64,000 nucleotides of DNA from Streptomyces sp. NBC_01264 (lineage in GTDB: Bacteria; Actinomycetota; Actinomycetes; Streptomycetales; Streptomycetaceae), in assembly GCF_026340675.1 (NCBI RefSeq), contig NZ_JAPEOX010000002.1, positions 434,001 through 498,000 of the forward strand, read 5' to 3'. A program made the translations under genes and the position numbers. A model generated the notes under the pieces. It had not been told where the DNA came from. It worked only from the letters and a program-made list of their open reading frames with translations, and ran no database searches. Below, piece after piece: positions 41,756-50,303 of this stretch (the stretch's first letter is position 1; each line of letters begins with the position of its first letter).

Positions 41756-42798
41756 TCCCGCTCCCTCTCCCCCGCCCCCCTGCCCGCCACCTCGTGTGGC
41801 GGGCAGGGGGGCTCCTTCGCGTCCGCCCGGAAGGCTCGCCGGTAGGCGGCGGGCGTGGTGCGCAGGGCCTCGTGGAAGCGTCGGCGCAGGTTGACGGCCG
41901 AGGAGAGGCCGACCCGGTGCGCGATGGTCTCCACGGGCAGGTCGGTCTCCTCCAGCAGGGCCCGGGTGGCGGCGATCCGCCGGTCCAGCAGCCAGCGTCC
42001 GGGGCTGATCCCCAACTGGTCGGTGAAGCGCCGGGTCAGCGTGCGGGCCGAGACCTGGGCGCGGACCGCCATCTCGGCGACGCTGACCGGCTGGTCGAGC
42101 CTGCCGGTCAGCCATTCCAGCAGCGGGGCCAGTGAGTCCGCGACCGGTCCGGAGGTGGGCAGCTCGGCGTACTGCAGCTGGCAGCCCTCGCGGTGCGGGG
42201 GCATCACCATCCGGCGGGCGATCCGCATGGCGTACGCGGCGCCCTGGTCGGTGCGTACCAGGTGCAGGCAGAGGTCGACGCCGGCGGCCGACCCTGCGCT
42301 GGTCGCGACGTCGCCGTGGTCCACGTACAGCACGGCGGGGTCGACCCGGACCCGCGGGAACCGGTCGGCCAGTTCTGATGCCTGCGCCCAGTGGGTGGCG
42401 GCCCGCCGATCGTCCAGCAGTCCGGCGGCAGCGAGCACGAAGGCCCCCGAGCAGATGCCGACGATCCTCGCGCCGCGGCCGTGTGCCCGCTGGATCGCCG
42501 CGATCAGCGTGGTCGACACCTCGGTGCCGGCGGGCTGTTGCCAGCCCGGGATCAGTATGGTGTCCGCGCGCTCCAAGGCGTCGAGGCCCGCCGTGACCAG
42601 GAGGTCGTACCCGGCCTGGGTCCGTACCGGGCCGGGGTGCTCCGTACAGACCTCGAAGGCGTAGCGGGCGGGGATGGCCGGGCTGTGGTCGGCGAACACC
42701 TCGGTCGCGCAGGCCAGCGGGAAGGTCGACTGCGGGGGCTGCAGCACGGCCACGACCCGGTGGAGCGCCGGGGACTTCGGCGGCGTACGAGACGTCAT
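41740..42798 (-). CDS. GlxA-type AraC regulator (DJ-1/PfpI domain plus HTH)
   Basis: A 352-residue regulator. Residues about 10-180 are a DJ-1/PfpI amidotransferase-like domain with the nucleophile-elbow Cys in IVGICSGAFVLAAAG. Residues about 225-325 are the AraC HTH pair (VSVAEMAVRAQVSARTLTRRFTDQLGISP, LPVETIAHRVGLSSAVNLRRRFHEAL). ATG 42798 follows TACTTT at six bases and is likely leaderless; an upstream start is therefore rejected. It is divergent from the MFS gene (70 bases), which it probably controls. The last 16 bases overlap the convergent protease gene, and the last about 30 codons run through that gene's terminator hairpin. Confidence 0.9.
   Translation of the reverse strand: MTSRTPPKSPALHRVVAVLQPPQSTFPLACATEVFADHSPAIPARYAFEVCTEHPGPVRTQAGYDLLVTAGLDALERADTILIPGWQQPAGTEVSTTLIAAIQRAHGRGARIVGICSGAFVLAAAGLLDDRRAATHWAQASELADRFPRVRVDPAVLYVDHGDVATSAGSAAGVDLCLHLVRTDQGAAYAMRIARRMVMPPHREGCQLQYAELPTSGPVADSLAPLLEWLTGRLDQPVSVAEMAVRAQVSARTLTRRFTDQLGISPGRWLLDRRIAATRALLEETDLPVETIAHRVGLSSAVNLRRRFHEALRTTPAAYRRAFRADAKEPPCPPHEVAGRGAGERERDHLPR
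41775..41811. terminator. Strong terminator after the subtilase gene, inside the glxA-type gene
   Basis: A perfect 16-bp stem (CCCCCCTGCCCGCCAC / GTGGCGGGCAGGGGGG) with loop CTCGT, 19 bases after the protease stop. It is also coding for the other strand's regulator (C-terminal residues PPCPPHEVAGRG). Confidence 0.85.
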
Positions 42799-42868
42799 GG
42801 CGCGAAAGTACCCCATCGTGTCGTTCGGGACACTGGAGTGAGGGATTGGTCTAGTCCAGCATCGATGT

Positions 42869-44221
42869 GTGACGACCGCACAGACTCAGACGCCGACACA
42901 GACGCCGACACGGACACAGACAGCGGGGACCGGTCCGCCGACCGCCAAGCCCTCCTTGTGGGACCGCCGGTTCACGCTCTACTTCACCGCCCGCGCGGTC
43001 TCGTTGGTCGGTGACGCGATGATGCCGGTGGCCGCCGCGCTCGCGGTCGGCCCGCTGTACGGGATCTCCGGGGTCGGCCTGGTGCTCGGCACCTGGACCG
43101 GGACGTTCGTGCTCCTGGTCCTGTTCGGCGGGGTGTTCGCCGACCGGGTGGGGGCGCGCCGGATGATGGTGGGAGCGGACCTCGTCCGGGTGGTCACCCA
43201 GGGCGTGCTGGCTGCCGCCTTCTTCGCCGGGACGCCGCCGTTCTGGCTACTGGTGACCATGGCGGCAGTGGCCGGCGCGGCCGTCGCGATGTTCCAGCCC
43301 GGCGTCAACGGCATGGTTCCGCTGGTCGCACGGGAACCGCAGCGGGCCAACGCCACGCTCAAGGTGGCCGACGCGCTCGCCCAACTGCTCGGCCCGGCCC
43401 TGGCGGGACTCCTGATCGTGCTGACCGGCGCCGGAACCGTCTACGCGATCGACGCCGGCACCTTCGTGCTCAGTGCCCTGTGCTTGGGGCTCATCCGCCT
43501 CTCCCCCGCCGCCGCGTCCCCGGAAGCCCCGGCCGACACCGACTCGACCTCCGTCTCCGCCTCCGTCTCTGCCTCCGCCGAGCCGAGTTCACTCCGTCGC
43601 GACCTGCGCCAGGGCTGGCGGGAGTTCCGCTCCCGCACCTGGATGTGGGCGGTGATCCTGATCTGGGTGGCGTACGGCGTACTGCTCTTCGGCCCGATGG
43701 TGCCGCTGAGTTCAGCGGTGATCGGAGCCCGGCTGGGCCCGAACGCGTATGGCCTGGCCGTCTCCTCCCTCGGTGTCGGAACGGTGCTCGGCGGCTTGCT
43801 CGCCCTGCGACTGCGTCCGGCCCGGCCGCTGGCCGCCGGCGCGCTGGCCATGGTGTTGTTCGCGGTGCTGCCGCTGTGCGTGGCACTGGGCGCCGGACTT
43901 CCGGTGCTGCTGGCGGGCCACGTCATCGGCGGTGGCGCCTGGGCGTTCTGGTCGGTGATGTGGGCGACCAGCGTGCAGACCCATACGCCGCCGGATGTTC
44001 TCAACCGGGTCACCGCGTACGAGCTGGCCGGCTCGGTGTCCGGCATCGCGCTCGGCCAGATCCTGGCGGGCCCGGCCACCCGACTGGCCTCCCCGACCAC
44101 ACTGCTGCTGGTCTCGGCCGGCACCTGCCTGGCCGGCTGCGCGGCCCTGCTGTCGATCCCGGCCATCCGCACCCTGCACCGCATCGCTCGCACCGAAAGT
44201 ACGGAACCGTCCGATCGGTAG
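42869..44221 (+). CDS. MFS exporter
   Basis: A 450-residue major-facilitator protein with about 12 TM segments. The opener RRFTLYFTARAVSLVGDAMMPVAAALAV and the loop-2 motif FGGVFADRVGARRMMVGADLVR (about 92-113) are typical of the MFS_3/enterobactin-exporter-like group common in actinobacteria. The central loop is rich in Ser/Ala (TDSTSVSASVSASAEPSS), and the N-terminus has TQTPTQTPT repeats. The cargo is unknown. The GTG at 42869 is the best start but the ribosome site is weak. The divergent GlxA-type regulator is the likely controller. Confidence 0.87.
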   Translation: MTTAQTQTPTQTPTRTQTAGTGPPTAKPSLWDRRFTLYFTARAVSLVGDAMMPVAAALAVGPLYGISGVGLVLGTWTGTFVLLVLFGGVFADRVGARRMMVGADLVRVVTQGVLAAAFFAGTPPFWLLVTMAAVAGAAVAMFQPGVNGMVPLVAREPQRANATLKVADALAQLLGPALAGLLIVLTGAGTVYAIDAGTFVLSALCLGLIRLSPAAASPEAPADTDSTSVSASVSASAEPSSLRRDLRQGWREFRSRTWMWAVILIWVAYGVLLFGPMVPLSSAVIGARLGPNAYGLAVSSLGVGTVLGGLLALRLRPARPLAAGALAMVLFAVLPLCVALGAGLPVLLAGHVIGGGAWAFWSVMWATSVQTHTPPDVLNRVTAYELAGSVSGIALGQILAGPATRLASPTTLLLVSAGTCLAGCAALLSIPAIRTLHRIARTESTEPSDR

Positions 44222-44239
44222 GCTCTCGGAGCCGAGAGA

Positions 44240-44557
44240 AGCGCCGCCGGCACCGCCGCCTTCGGAATCGAGCCCCACAACGTGCTGCCTGCGGCCTGTC
44301 GAGCGTTTCTCACCGCACTCGGGGGCCGCGGCTCCGGTCCCTTCTACGGTCTTCTTCCGCTGCACGGGTGCAGGCTGTTCACGATGAACCGGCAGCCGGC
44401 GGACGGCAGCCCGCGGGGTTCACTCACGTGGACTGCTCGGACGCCATGCGGGGTGACCGGTCCCCTTGCCGGCCGCCTGGTCACCGGCAACGTGGACGGT
44501 CGCCGACCCCCGAACGTCCCCTCGACCCGGGACTTCCTCAGCTGGTGCGAGCGTTAG
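44240..44557 (+). pseudogene. Decayed SMI1/KNR4-family (immunity-like) gene
   Basis: The reading FGIEPHN-VLPAACRAFLTALGGRGSGPFYGLLPL matches the core of SMI1/KNR4 proteins (usually LP..YRAFLT..GNGGAGP.YG..PL), and the end GPLAGRLVTGNVDGRRPPNVPSTRDFLSWCER matches their C-terminus (DRDFLSWYERWLD). The middle is too short and unlike the family, the conserved Tyr is replaced by Cys, and the frame stops before the last helix. So this is probably a remnant with an internal deletion; family members are typically 150-200 residues. Many SMI1/KNR4 proteins are toxin-immunity proteins. Bases 44558-44865 after it show nothing recognisable. Confidence 0.5.
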
Positions 44558-44865
44558 CTCAACCCCGTGCGGGGCGCCCGGGACAACTCCGCGCTGGGCC
44601 CGTCCTCCCCGGCGATCGCCGCCAGCGCGCCATGGGGTTCCCGGGCCCGGGCCCTGAGCATCCATGCCATCGGTCCGCAGGACGAAGGCGACCTGGGTCA
44701 ACGGGGAAGGCGGGCCGGAGCGGCTTCGGCCAGGCCAGGCCGTCCGTCCAGGGCGGCAAGGGAGCCGCCTCGCCTCGTCGGGCGGGGGGGGGCGGTGCCC
44801 CCGGCGGCGGTGGTTCGGGGGTGGTCGATAGGCTATGGCGTCCTCGAACAGACCGACCGGAGAGC

Positions 44866-45357
44866 ATGATGGACCTCGTCCTCGACCCGCCGAACGGTGT
44901 GCACCCCCTGCGTTTCGGCATGGCCTTCGGCGAGGCGATGGCCGCCGTGGGCCCGTGGGGCGAACCGCGGGTGATCGGGCCGCGCCCGGGCCGCCCCGAG
45001 CGGCGGGCGGTGGGCTCCTTCGACGGGGTGGGCTACACCGCGTACTTCGACGGGGACGGGTGCCTCAGTGCGGTCGAGCTGTGGTGGCCGGGCCAGGGGA
45101 AGGCCACGGCCACGCGGGTTGTGTTCGACGGCCACGACGTGTTCGCCGACCCCGCCGAGGACGTCCTCCGCCGGGTGCGCGAGCGCGGCTGGGCCGTGGC
45201 GGCCCCGGACGCCGAGAGCCTGGTCGTGCCCGGCGTCTCGCTCGGCTTCACCCGCCGCACCTCGCAGGAGGTCCGCCGCGATGCCGCCGGGCTCCCGCTC
45301 TCCTTCACGTCCGTGCTCGTCGCAGGCGCCGACTACTACGCCTTCCTCGACGCCTGA
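44866..45357 (+). CDS. Conserved hypothetical protein
   Basis: A 163-residue protein that I do not recognise. It looks like two tandem halves of similar beta-rich units: GVHPLRFGMAFGEAMAAVGPWGEP...FDGVGYTAYFDGDGCLSAVELW, then VVFDGHDVFADPAEDVLRRVRERG...VPGVSLGFTRRTSQEV. There is no signal peptide or TM segment. GGAGAGC precedes the two adjacent ATGs (44866 and 44869). It lies between a SMI1/KNR4 remnant and an IS110 element, in what looks like a small accessory island. Bases 45358-45563 after it hold no gene. Confidence 0.65.
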   Translation: MMDLVLDPPNGVHPLRFGMAFGEAMAAVGPWGEPRVIGPRPGRPERRAVGSFDGVGYTAYFDGDGCLSAVELWWPGQGKATATRVVFDGHDVFADPAEDVLRRVRERGWAVAAPDAESLVVPGVSLGFTRRTSQEVRRDAAGLPLSFTSVLVAGADYYAFLDA

Positions 45358-45563
45358 AGGCGAAGGAACCGGCCTGCCTCGTGAGGCGAGTGGCAGCTCG
45401 GACGTGCGACCTCACTGCCCCGGCCCGATCGAGATCGAAGCCGGCGACGCTTCGCCGACGGAAGCGCGACCGCGTTCCGGCGTCCGCCCGTCGCACGCGA
45501 CCGTACGGTGAGCCGCCCATCGACCGCTCCTGAACCGGCGCACCGGGCTTGGACCTTCTCCGA

Positions 45564-45585
45564 GACCGTCGGGACTTCGACGGTC
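45564..45585 (+). terminator. Hairpin before the IS110-family element
   Basis: GACCGTC / GACGGTC, a perfect 7-bp stem with an eight-base loop. It could terminate the hypothetical gene upstream or mark the left boundary of the element. Confidence 0.4.
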
Positions 45586-45680
45586 GGTGTCAGTCATGAC
45601 CGGCAGCTGGATATCCCCCCCCCATTACCGTTTTGGTTGCCCCGCAATGGGGCGCCCGGCCTCCGGAGTTGGCATGACTT

Positions 45681-45848
45681 TCTCCCCCTGTCGATCGCAT
45701 GTCTTGGGGGGTGGTGTCACCAGCTCCGGAGGCATCGACAGACCGCTGATTAGGGGCATGACCACCGGCCTTTCTGCAGGTCGGGAGGCTCTTCGTAATG
45801 TGGATGTGGCGATCGGTGCCGTGGGACGGTCGGGCGAAGAGGACGACC
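45681..45848 (+). ncRNA. Candidate bridge RNA region of the IS110-family element
   Basis: The long left non-coding part can fold: CTGTCGAT (45688-45695) pairs with ATCGACAG (45734-45741), enclosing a GGTGGTGTCACC hairpin, and GGTCG/CGACC pair just before the start codon. IS110 recombinases are guided by a bispecific bridge RNA encoded in the non-coding left end upstream of the gene. Position, size and structure fit; guide loops were not matched to target and donor because the ends are unresolved. Confidence 0.5.
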
Positions 45849-45859
45849 GGAGGACGCAC

Positions 45860-47062
45860 GTGATCGACATCAGCGGCATCGGTGCTTTCCTCGGCCTGGA
45901 CGTCGGCAAGGGCGAACACCACGCCACCGCCGTCACCCCAGCCGGGAAGAAGGCCTTCGACAAACGGCTGCCCAACAGCGAGCCCAAGCTCCGCGAGGTC
46001 TTCGGAAAACTGCAGGCCAAGCACGGGACCGTGCTGGTGGTCGCGGACCAGCCGGCCTCGATCGGTGCTCTGCCGCTGGCGGTGGCCCGTGACATGGGCT
46101 GCCCGGTGGCCTATCTGCCAGGGCTGACGATGAGGCGGATCGCCGATCTCTATCCGGGCGAGGCCAAGACCGATGCCCGCGACGCGTTCGTCATCGCGGA
46201 CGCGGCCCGCGTCATGCCGCACACGCTCCGTTCGGTCGACCTCGAGGAAGAGACCATCGCCGAGCTGGAGATGATCGTCGGCTTCGACGACGACCTCGCC
46301 GGTGAGGCAACCCGGATCAGCAACCGCCTCCGCGGCCTTCTCACGCAGATCCACCCGTCTCTCGAACGGGTCCTGGGCCCGCGAGTGCAGCACCCGGCCG
46401 TGCTCAAGCTCCTCGACCAGTTCGGCTCCCCGGCCCAGATCCGCAAGGCCGGACGCCGTCGCCTCGTCACGTTGATACGTCCCAAGGCGCCGCGGATGGC
46501 CGAACGCCTCGTCGAGGACATCTTCACCGCGCTGGACGAGCAGAGCGTCGTCGTCCCGGGCACCGACGCGGCCGCACTGATCGTCCCCAGCCTCGCCAAC
46601 TCACTCCAGGCAGTCCTTGACCAGCGAAAACTCCTCGCCGCCCGGATCGAGGAACTGCTGGAGGGCCACCCTCTTTCCAAGGTCCTGACGTCCATGCCGG
46701 GGATCGGCGTCAGGACCGGAGCCCGCATCCTCATCGACGTCGGCGACGGATCCAGTTTCCCCTCCGCCGCCCACCTCGCCGCCTACGCTGGCCTCGCCCC
46801 AACGACCCGCAGCTCCGGCTCGTCAATCCGCGGCGAACAGCCGTCCCGGAGAGGAAACAAGCAGCTCAAACGAGCCTTCTTCCTCTCCGCCTTCGCCGCT
46901 CTGGCCGACCCCGCGTCCCGGGCCTACTACGACAAGAAGATCGCCCAGGGCAAGCACCACACCCAAGCACTGCTCTGCCTCGCCAGACGACGAGCCGACG
47001 TCCTCTTCGCCATGCTCCGAGACGGCACCTTCTACGAACCCCAACCCGCCCCATCACCTTGA
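45860..47062 (+). CDS. IS110-family transposase (recombinase)
   Basis: A 400-residue two-domain recombinase. The N-terminal DEDD/RuvC-like domain starts IGAFLGLDVGKGEHHATAVT (first Asp14) and includes the AKTDARDAFVIADAARVMP motif. The C-terminal Tnp_20 domain has SMPGIGVRTGARILIDVGDGSSFPSAAHLAAYAGLAP and the catalytic-Ser region TTRSSGSSIRGEQPSRRGNKQLKRAFFLSAFAA. Full length with no stops or shifts, so probably active. GTG 45860 with GGAGGA eight bases upstream is preferred to an in-frame ATG at 45759, which would include the putative RNA region. Confidence 0.93.
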   Translation: MIDISGIGAFLGLDVGKGEHHATAVTPAGKKAFDKRLPNSEPKLREVFGKLQAKHGTVLVVADQPASIGALPLAVARDMGCPVAYLPGLTMRRIADLYPGEAKTDARDAFVIADAARVMPHTLRSVDLEEETIAELEMIVGFDDDLAGEATRISNRLRGLLTQIHPSLERVLGPRVQHPAVLKLLDQFGSPAQIRKAGRRRLVTLIRPKAPRMAERLVEDIFTALDEQSVVVPGTDAAALIVPSLANSLQAVLDQRKLLAARIEELLEGHPLSKVLTSMPGIGVRTGARILIDVGDGSSFPSAAHLAAYAGLAPTTRSSGSSIRGEQPSRRGNKQLKRAFFLSAFAALADPASRAYYDKKIAQGKHHTQALLCLARRRADVLFAMLRDGTFYEPQPAPSP

Positions 47063-47208
47063 CCAAACCCATAGGGGCCCCCCGGAGAGGCGGATATTGC
47101 GAGACCACGTCTGTTTTTTGCGCAGGATCATAGACTTCCTCCATGCGGAGTCGTAGCGTCCCGGGTTGAGCCACTCCCGCTCCCGCCGATCGAGCCGCAA
47201 GGACGTGC

Positions 47209-50160
47209 GTGCCCGTGCCCCAGCCCCCACAGAGCAGTCCCCCTACGCCCGAGCAAGTCCGCTCCCTCAGACGGCGGGCCAGCGCCGTCTTCCTGGCCCT
47301 CTCCCTGACCGGGACCGCCGCCCTCACCGCCCTGACCTTCGGCGCCGCCCCCGCCGCGCACGCCGCCGGGGTGCCCGCGCCCTCCCCGATCGGCATAGCC
47401 GGGCGGGGTGCGAGCGTGCCGTTCACGGAACTGGAGGCCGAGTACGCGGCCACCAACGGCGCGCTCGTCGGCCCCGACCGGCTCTACGGGAACCTCCCGT
47501 CGGAGGCGTCCGGCCGGCAGGCCGTGACACTGAACGCCGTCGGCCAGTACGTCGAGTTCACTCTGACGAAGCCCGCCAACGCGATGTCCCTGCGCTACAG
47601 CCTCCCGGACACCGGCGACGGGAAGGGGCGCGACGCGACGCTGGACGTACGGGCGAACGGCCAGTCGGTGAAGACCCTCCCCGTCACCTCCAAGTACAGC
47701 TGGTACTACGGCGGTTATCCCTTCAACAACAACCCGGGCGACACCAACCCGCACCACTTCTACGACGAGTCCCGCACGCTGCTGGGCTCCATCTACCCCG
47801 CGGGCACCAAGATCCGCGTGCAGGTCACCTCGACCGCGCAGTCACCCACCTTCACCATCGACCTCGCCGACTTCGAGCAGGTCGCCCCCGCGACCGGCAA
47901 GCCGGCCGGGGCGCTCGACGCCGTCGCCGACTTCGGCGCGGACCCGACCGGCGCCACCGATTCCACGGCCCGCATGCAGGCCGCCGTGGACGCGGGGCAG
48001 GCGCAGGGCAAGACGGTCTACGTCCCGCCGGGCAACTACACCCTCTACGACCACGTCGTCGTCGACGGAGTCACGGTCCAGGGCGCGGGCCCCTGGTACT
48101 CCGTCTTCGGCGGGCGCGACCCGGTGAACCGCAACCGCGCCGCCGGCTTCTACGGAAAGTACGTCCCCGGCGGCGGCTACACGGGTCCCGTCAGGTCGCA
48201 CGAGGCGAACGGGCCCAGCAAGAACGTCACCCTCAAGGACTTCGCGATCATCGGCGACATCCGCGAGCGGATCGACGACGACCAGGTCAACGCCCTGGGC
48301 GGCGCGATGTCCACCTCCACGGTGGACAACCTCTGGATCCAGCACGTAAAGGTCGCCGCCTGGATGGACGGCCCGATGGACCGCTTCACCATCCAGAACA
48401 GCCGCTTCCTCGACATGACGGCAGACGGCGTGAATTTCCACACGGGTGTCACGAATTCTCGCGTCACGAATACTTTTGTGCGCAACGCGGGTGACGACGG
48501 TCTGGCCTCCTGGCCCCAGGACAAGCCGAACACCAACATCAGCTTCGACCACAACACGGTCGTCCTGCCGATCCTCGCCAACAACATCGTCACGTACGGC
48601 GGCAAGGACTTCACCATCTCGGACAACGTCATGTCCGACACCATCAGCAACGGCGGCGGCCTGCACATCGCCAATCGCTATCCGGGGGTCAATTCCGGCA
48701 AGGGCACCGCGGTGGCCGGCACCATCACCGCCGCGCGCAACACGCTCATCCGCACCGGCAACAGCGACTTCAACTGGAACTTCGGGGTCGGCGCGATCTG
48801 GTTCTCCGGCCTGAACGAGGCCGTCCAGGGCGCCAGCATCAAGATCTCCGACACCGACATCCTGGACTCCTCCTACGCGGCGATCCACTCGATCGAAGGC
48901 CCGATCAGCGGGGTGGAGTTCTCAGACGTCAACATCGACGGGGCCGGGACCTACGCCATCCAGGCGCAGTCCAACCTCGCCGCGAAGTTCACCCGTGTCA
49001 CCGCCAAGAACATCGCCCAGTCGGCGACCCCGATCCACAACTGCATCGGTGCGGGCCTCCAGATCACCGATGGCGGCGGCAACTCCGGCTGGAACACCGG
49101 GCAGACGTGCTCCGGGCTGTGGCCCGCGCCGGTGTGGACCAACGGCGGTGTTCCCAGCAACCCGACCACGCCTCCCACCACTCCCCCGACGACCCCGCCC
49201 ACGACACCCCCCACCACGCCGCCGACGACCCCGCCGACGACTCCTCCCACCACCCCGCCGAACGGCAACCTCGCCCAGGGCAGGCCGGCCACCGCCTCGT
49301 CGGCCGTCCAGTCGTACGCGGCGTCGAACGCCGTCGACGGGAACGCCTCCACCTACTGGGAGAGCAACGGAAACTCCTTCCCGCAGACCCTGACGGTGGA
49401 TCTCGGCGACACCAAGCGCATCGGCAAGGTCACCCTCAAGCTCCCGCCCTCCTCCGACTGGGCCACCCGGACCGAAAACCTCGCGGTGCTCGGATCCACC
49501 GACAACTCCGCCTGGTCCACGCTGCGTGCCGCCGCGGGCGTCACCTTCAACCCCGCCTCCGGCAACAGTGCGACGCTCACCCTGGACCCGGCCGACGTCC
49601 GCTACGTACGGCTGAACGTCACCGGCAACACCGGCTGGGCGGCGGGACAGATCTCGGAGTTCGAGGTCTACGCGGCGGCCGACGGCACCCCGACGACCCC
49701 GCCGACCACTCCCCCTCCGACCACTCCGCCGCCGACCACTCCGCCGGCCGGCACCAACCTCGCCCAGGGCAAGAGCGCGACCGACACGACCCACACCCAG
49801 GGTTACGTGGCCGCCAACGTCACCGACGGGAACGCCGGCAGCTACTGGGAGAGCAACAACAACGCCTTCCCCCAGTCGCTCACCGTCGACCTCGGTGCCA
49901 CCCAGACCGTCGGCCGCCTGGTGCTGAAGCTCCCCGCGGCCTGGGGCACGCGCAGCCAGACCCTGTCGGTGCTCGGATCCACCGACAACGCGGCATGGTC
50001 GACGCTGAAGGCCTCCGCCGCCTACACCTTCACCGAAGGATCCAACACGGTCACCCTCACGCTTCCCTCGTCCGGCGTACGCCACCTGCGCCTGACCTTC
50101 ACCGGCAACACCGGCTGGCCCGCGGGCCAGCTGTCGGAACTGGAGGCGTACACCTCGTAG
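47209..50160 (+). CDS. Secreted GH87-like alpha-1,3-glucanase (mycodextranase type) with discoidin domains
   Basis: A 983-residue secreted protein. Signal peptide ends near residue 52 (AAHA-A). Residues about 60-225 form a CBM6/35-like module (FTELEAEYAATNGALVGPDR...FTIDLADFEQV). Residues about 230-640 are a right-handed beta-helix opening DFGADPTGATDSTARMQAAVDAG; TADGVNFHTGVTNSRVTNTFVRNAGDDGLASW carries the aspartate set typical of GH87. A TTPP-repeat linker (about 650-680) leads to a discoidin (F5/8C) domain (685-825), a second TTPP linker and a second discoidin domain (850-983). The expected action is hydrolysis of fungal alpha-1,3-glucan. GTG 47209 follows AAGGAC. A generic pectate-lyase-like enzyme is the alternative. 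Confidence 0.8.
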   Translation: MPVPQPPQSSPPTPEQVRSLRRRASAVFLALSLTGTAALTALTFGAAPAAHAAGVPAPSPIGIAGRGASVPFTELEAEYAATNGALVGPDRLYGNLPSEASGRQAVTLNAVGQYVEFTLTKPANAMSLRYSLPDTGDGKGRDATLDVRANGQSVKTLPVTSKYSWYYGGYPFNNNPGDTNPHHFYDESRTLLGSIYPAGTKIRVQVTSTAQSPTFTIDLADFEQVAPATGKPAGALDAVADFGADPTGATDSTARMQAAVDAGQAQGKTVYVPPGNYTLYDHVVVDGVTVQGAGPWYSVFGGRDPVNRNRAAGFYGKYVPGGGYTGPVRSHEANGPSKNVTLKDFAIIGDIRERIDDDQVNALGGAMSTSTVDNLWIQHVKVAAWMDGPMDRFTIQNSRFLDMTADGVNFHTGVTNSRVTNTFVRNAGDDGLASWPQDKPNTNISFDHNTVVLPILANNIVTYGGKDFTISDNVMSDTISNGGGLHIANRYPGVNSGKGTAVAGTITAARNTLIRTGNSDFNWNFGVGAIWFSGLNEAVQGASIKISDTDILDSSYAAIHSIEGPISGVEFSDVNIDGAGTYAIQAQSNLAAKFTRVTAKNIAQSATPIHNCIGAGLQITDGGGNSGWNTGQTCSGLWPAPVWTNGGVPSNPTTPPTTPPTTPPTTPPTTPPTTPPTTPPTTPPNGNLAQGRPATASSAVQSYAASNAVDGNASTYWESNGNSFPQTLTVDLGDTKRIGKVTLKLPPSSDWATRTENLAVLGSTDNSAWSTLRAAAGVTFNPASGNSATLTLDPADVRYVRLNVTGNTGWAAGQISEFEVYAAADGTPTTPPTTPPPTTPPPTTPPAGTNLAQGKSATDTTHTQGYVAANVTDGNAGSYWESNNNAFPQSLTVDLGATQTVGRLVLKLPAAWGTRSQTLSVLGSTDNAAWSTLKASAAYTFTEGSNTVTLTLPSSGVRHLRLTFTGNTGWPAGQLSELEAYTS

Positions 50161-50172
50161 CGCGTCCGCGCA

Positions 50173-50211
50173 CCGACGGCCGGCCCGGGCTCCCCCCGGG
50201 CCGGCCGTCGG
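50173..50211 (+). terminator. Terminator of the GH87-like gene
   Basis: A perfect 17-bp stem (CCGACGGCCGGCCCGGG / CCCGGGCCGGCCGTCGG) with loop CTCCC, 13 bases after the stop. Confidence 0.9.
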
Positions 50212-50303
50212 CGGGGCAGCACAGGACCGGACGGCCGGACGGCCAGTCGGCTGGACGGCCGGTCGGTCTTGCCGGTCGCCGCCGCATCCGAAAGGATCAC
50301 GGC

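Larger units (their letters stand above)
45595..47110 (+). mobile_element. IS110-family insertion sequence (ends approximate)
   Basis: An intact IS110-type transposase with about 260 bases of non-coding sequence on its left and about 50 on its right. Composition changes (AT-richer runs such as CATTACCGTTTTGG at left and GTCTGTTTTTTGCG at right) mark the approximate limits. As expected for IS110 there are no obvious terminal inverted repeats. It lies between an unknown gene and the GH87-like gene, whose start is about 100 bases beyond, so it may alter that gene's promoter. Confidence 0.7.

Noticed and set aside
38258..42115. 1285-codon minus-strand open frame opposite the subtilase
   Set aside because: The + strand has the full catalytic triad and signal peptide; the minus frame is Gly/Arg/Val-biased shadow coding.
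44567..44869. 100-codon frame after the SMI1/KNR4 remnant
   Set aside because: No ribosome site, biased composition and no family match; it overlaps the upstream region of the next real gene.
45600..47110. Terminal inverted repeats of the IS element
   Set aside because: Only a six-base TTTGGT/ACCAAA similarity was seen near the two ends; this is too short, and IS110 elements normally lack such repeats.
49160..49270. CRISPR-like tandem repeat
   Set aside because: The repeats are in frame and encode the TTPP linker of the glucanase; there are no spacers.
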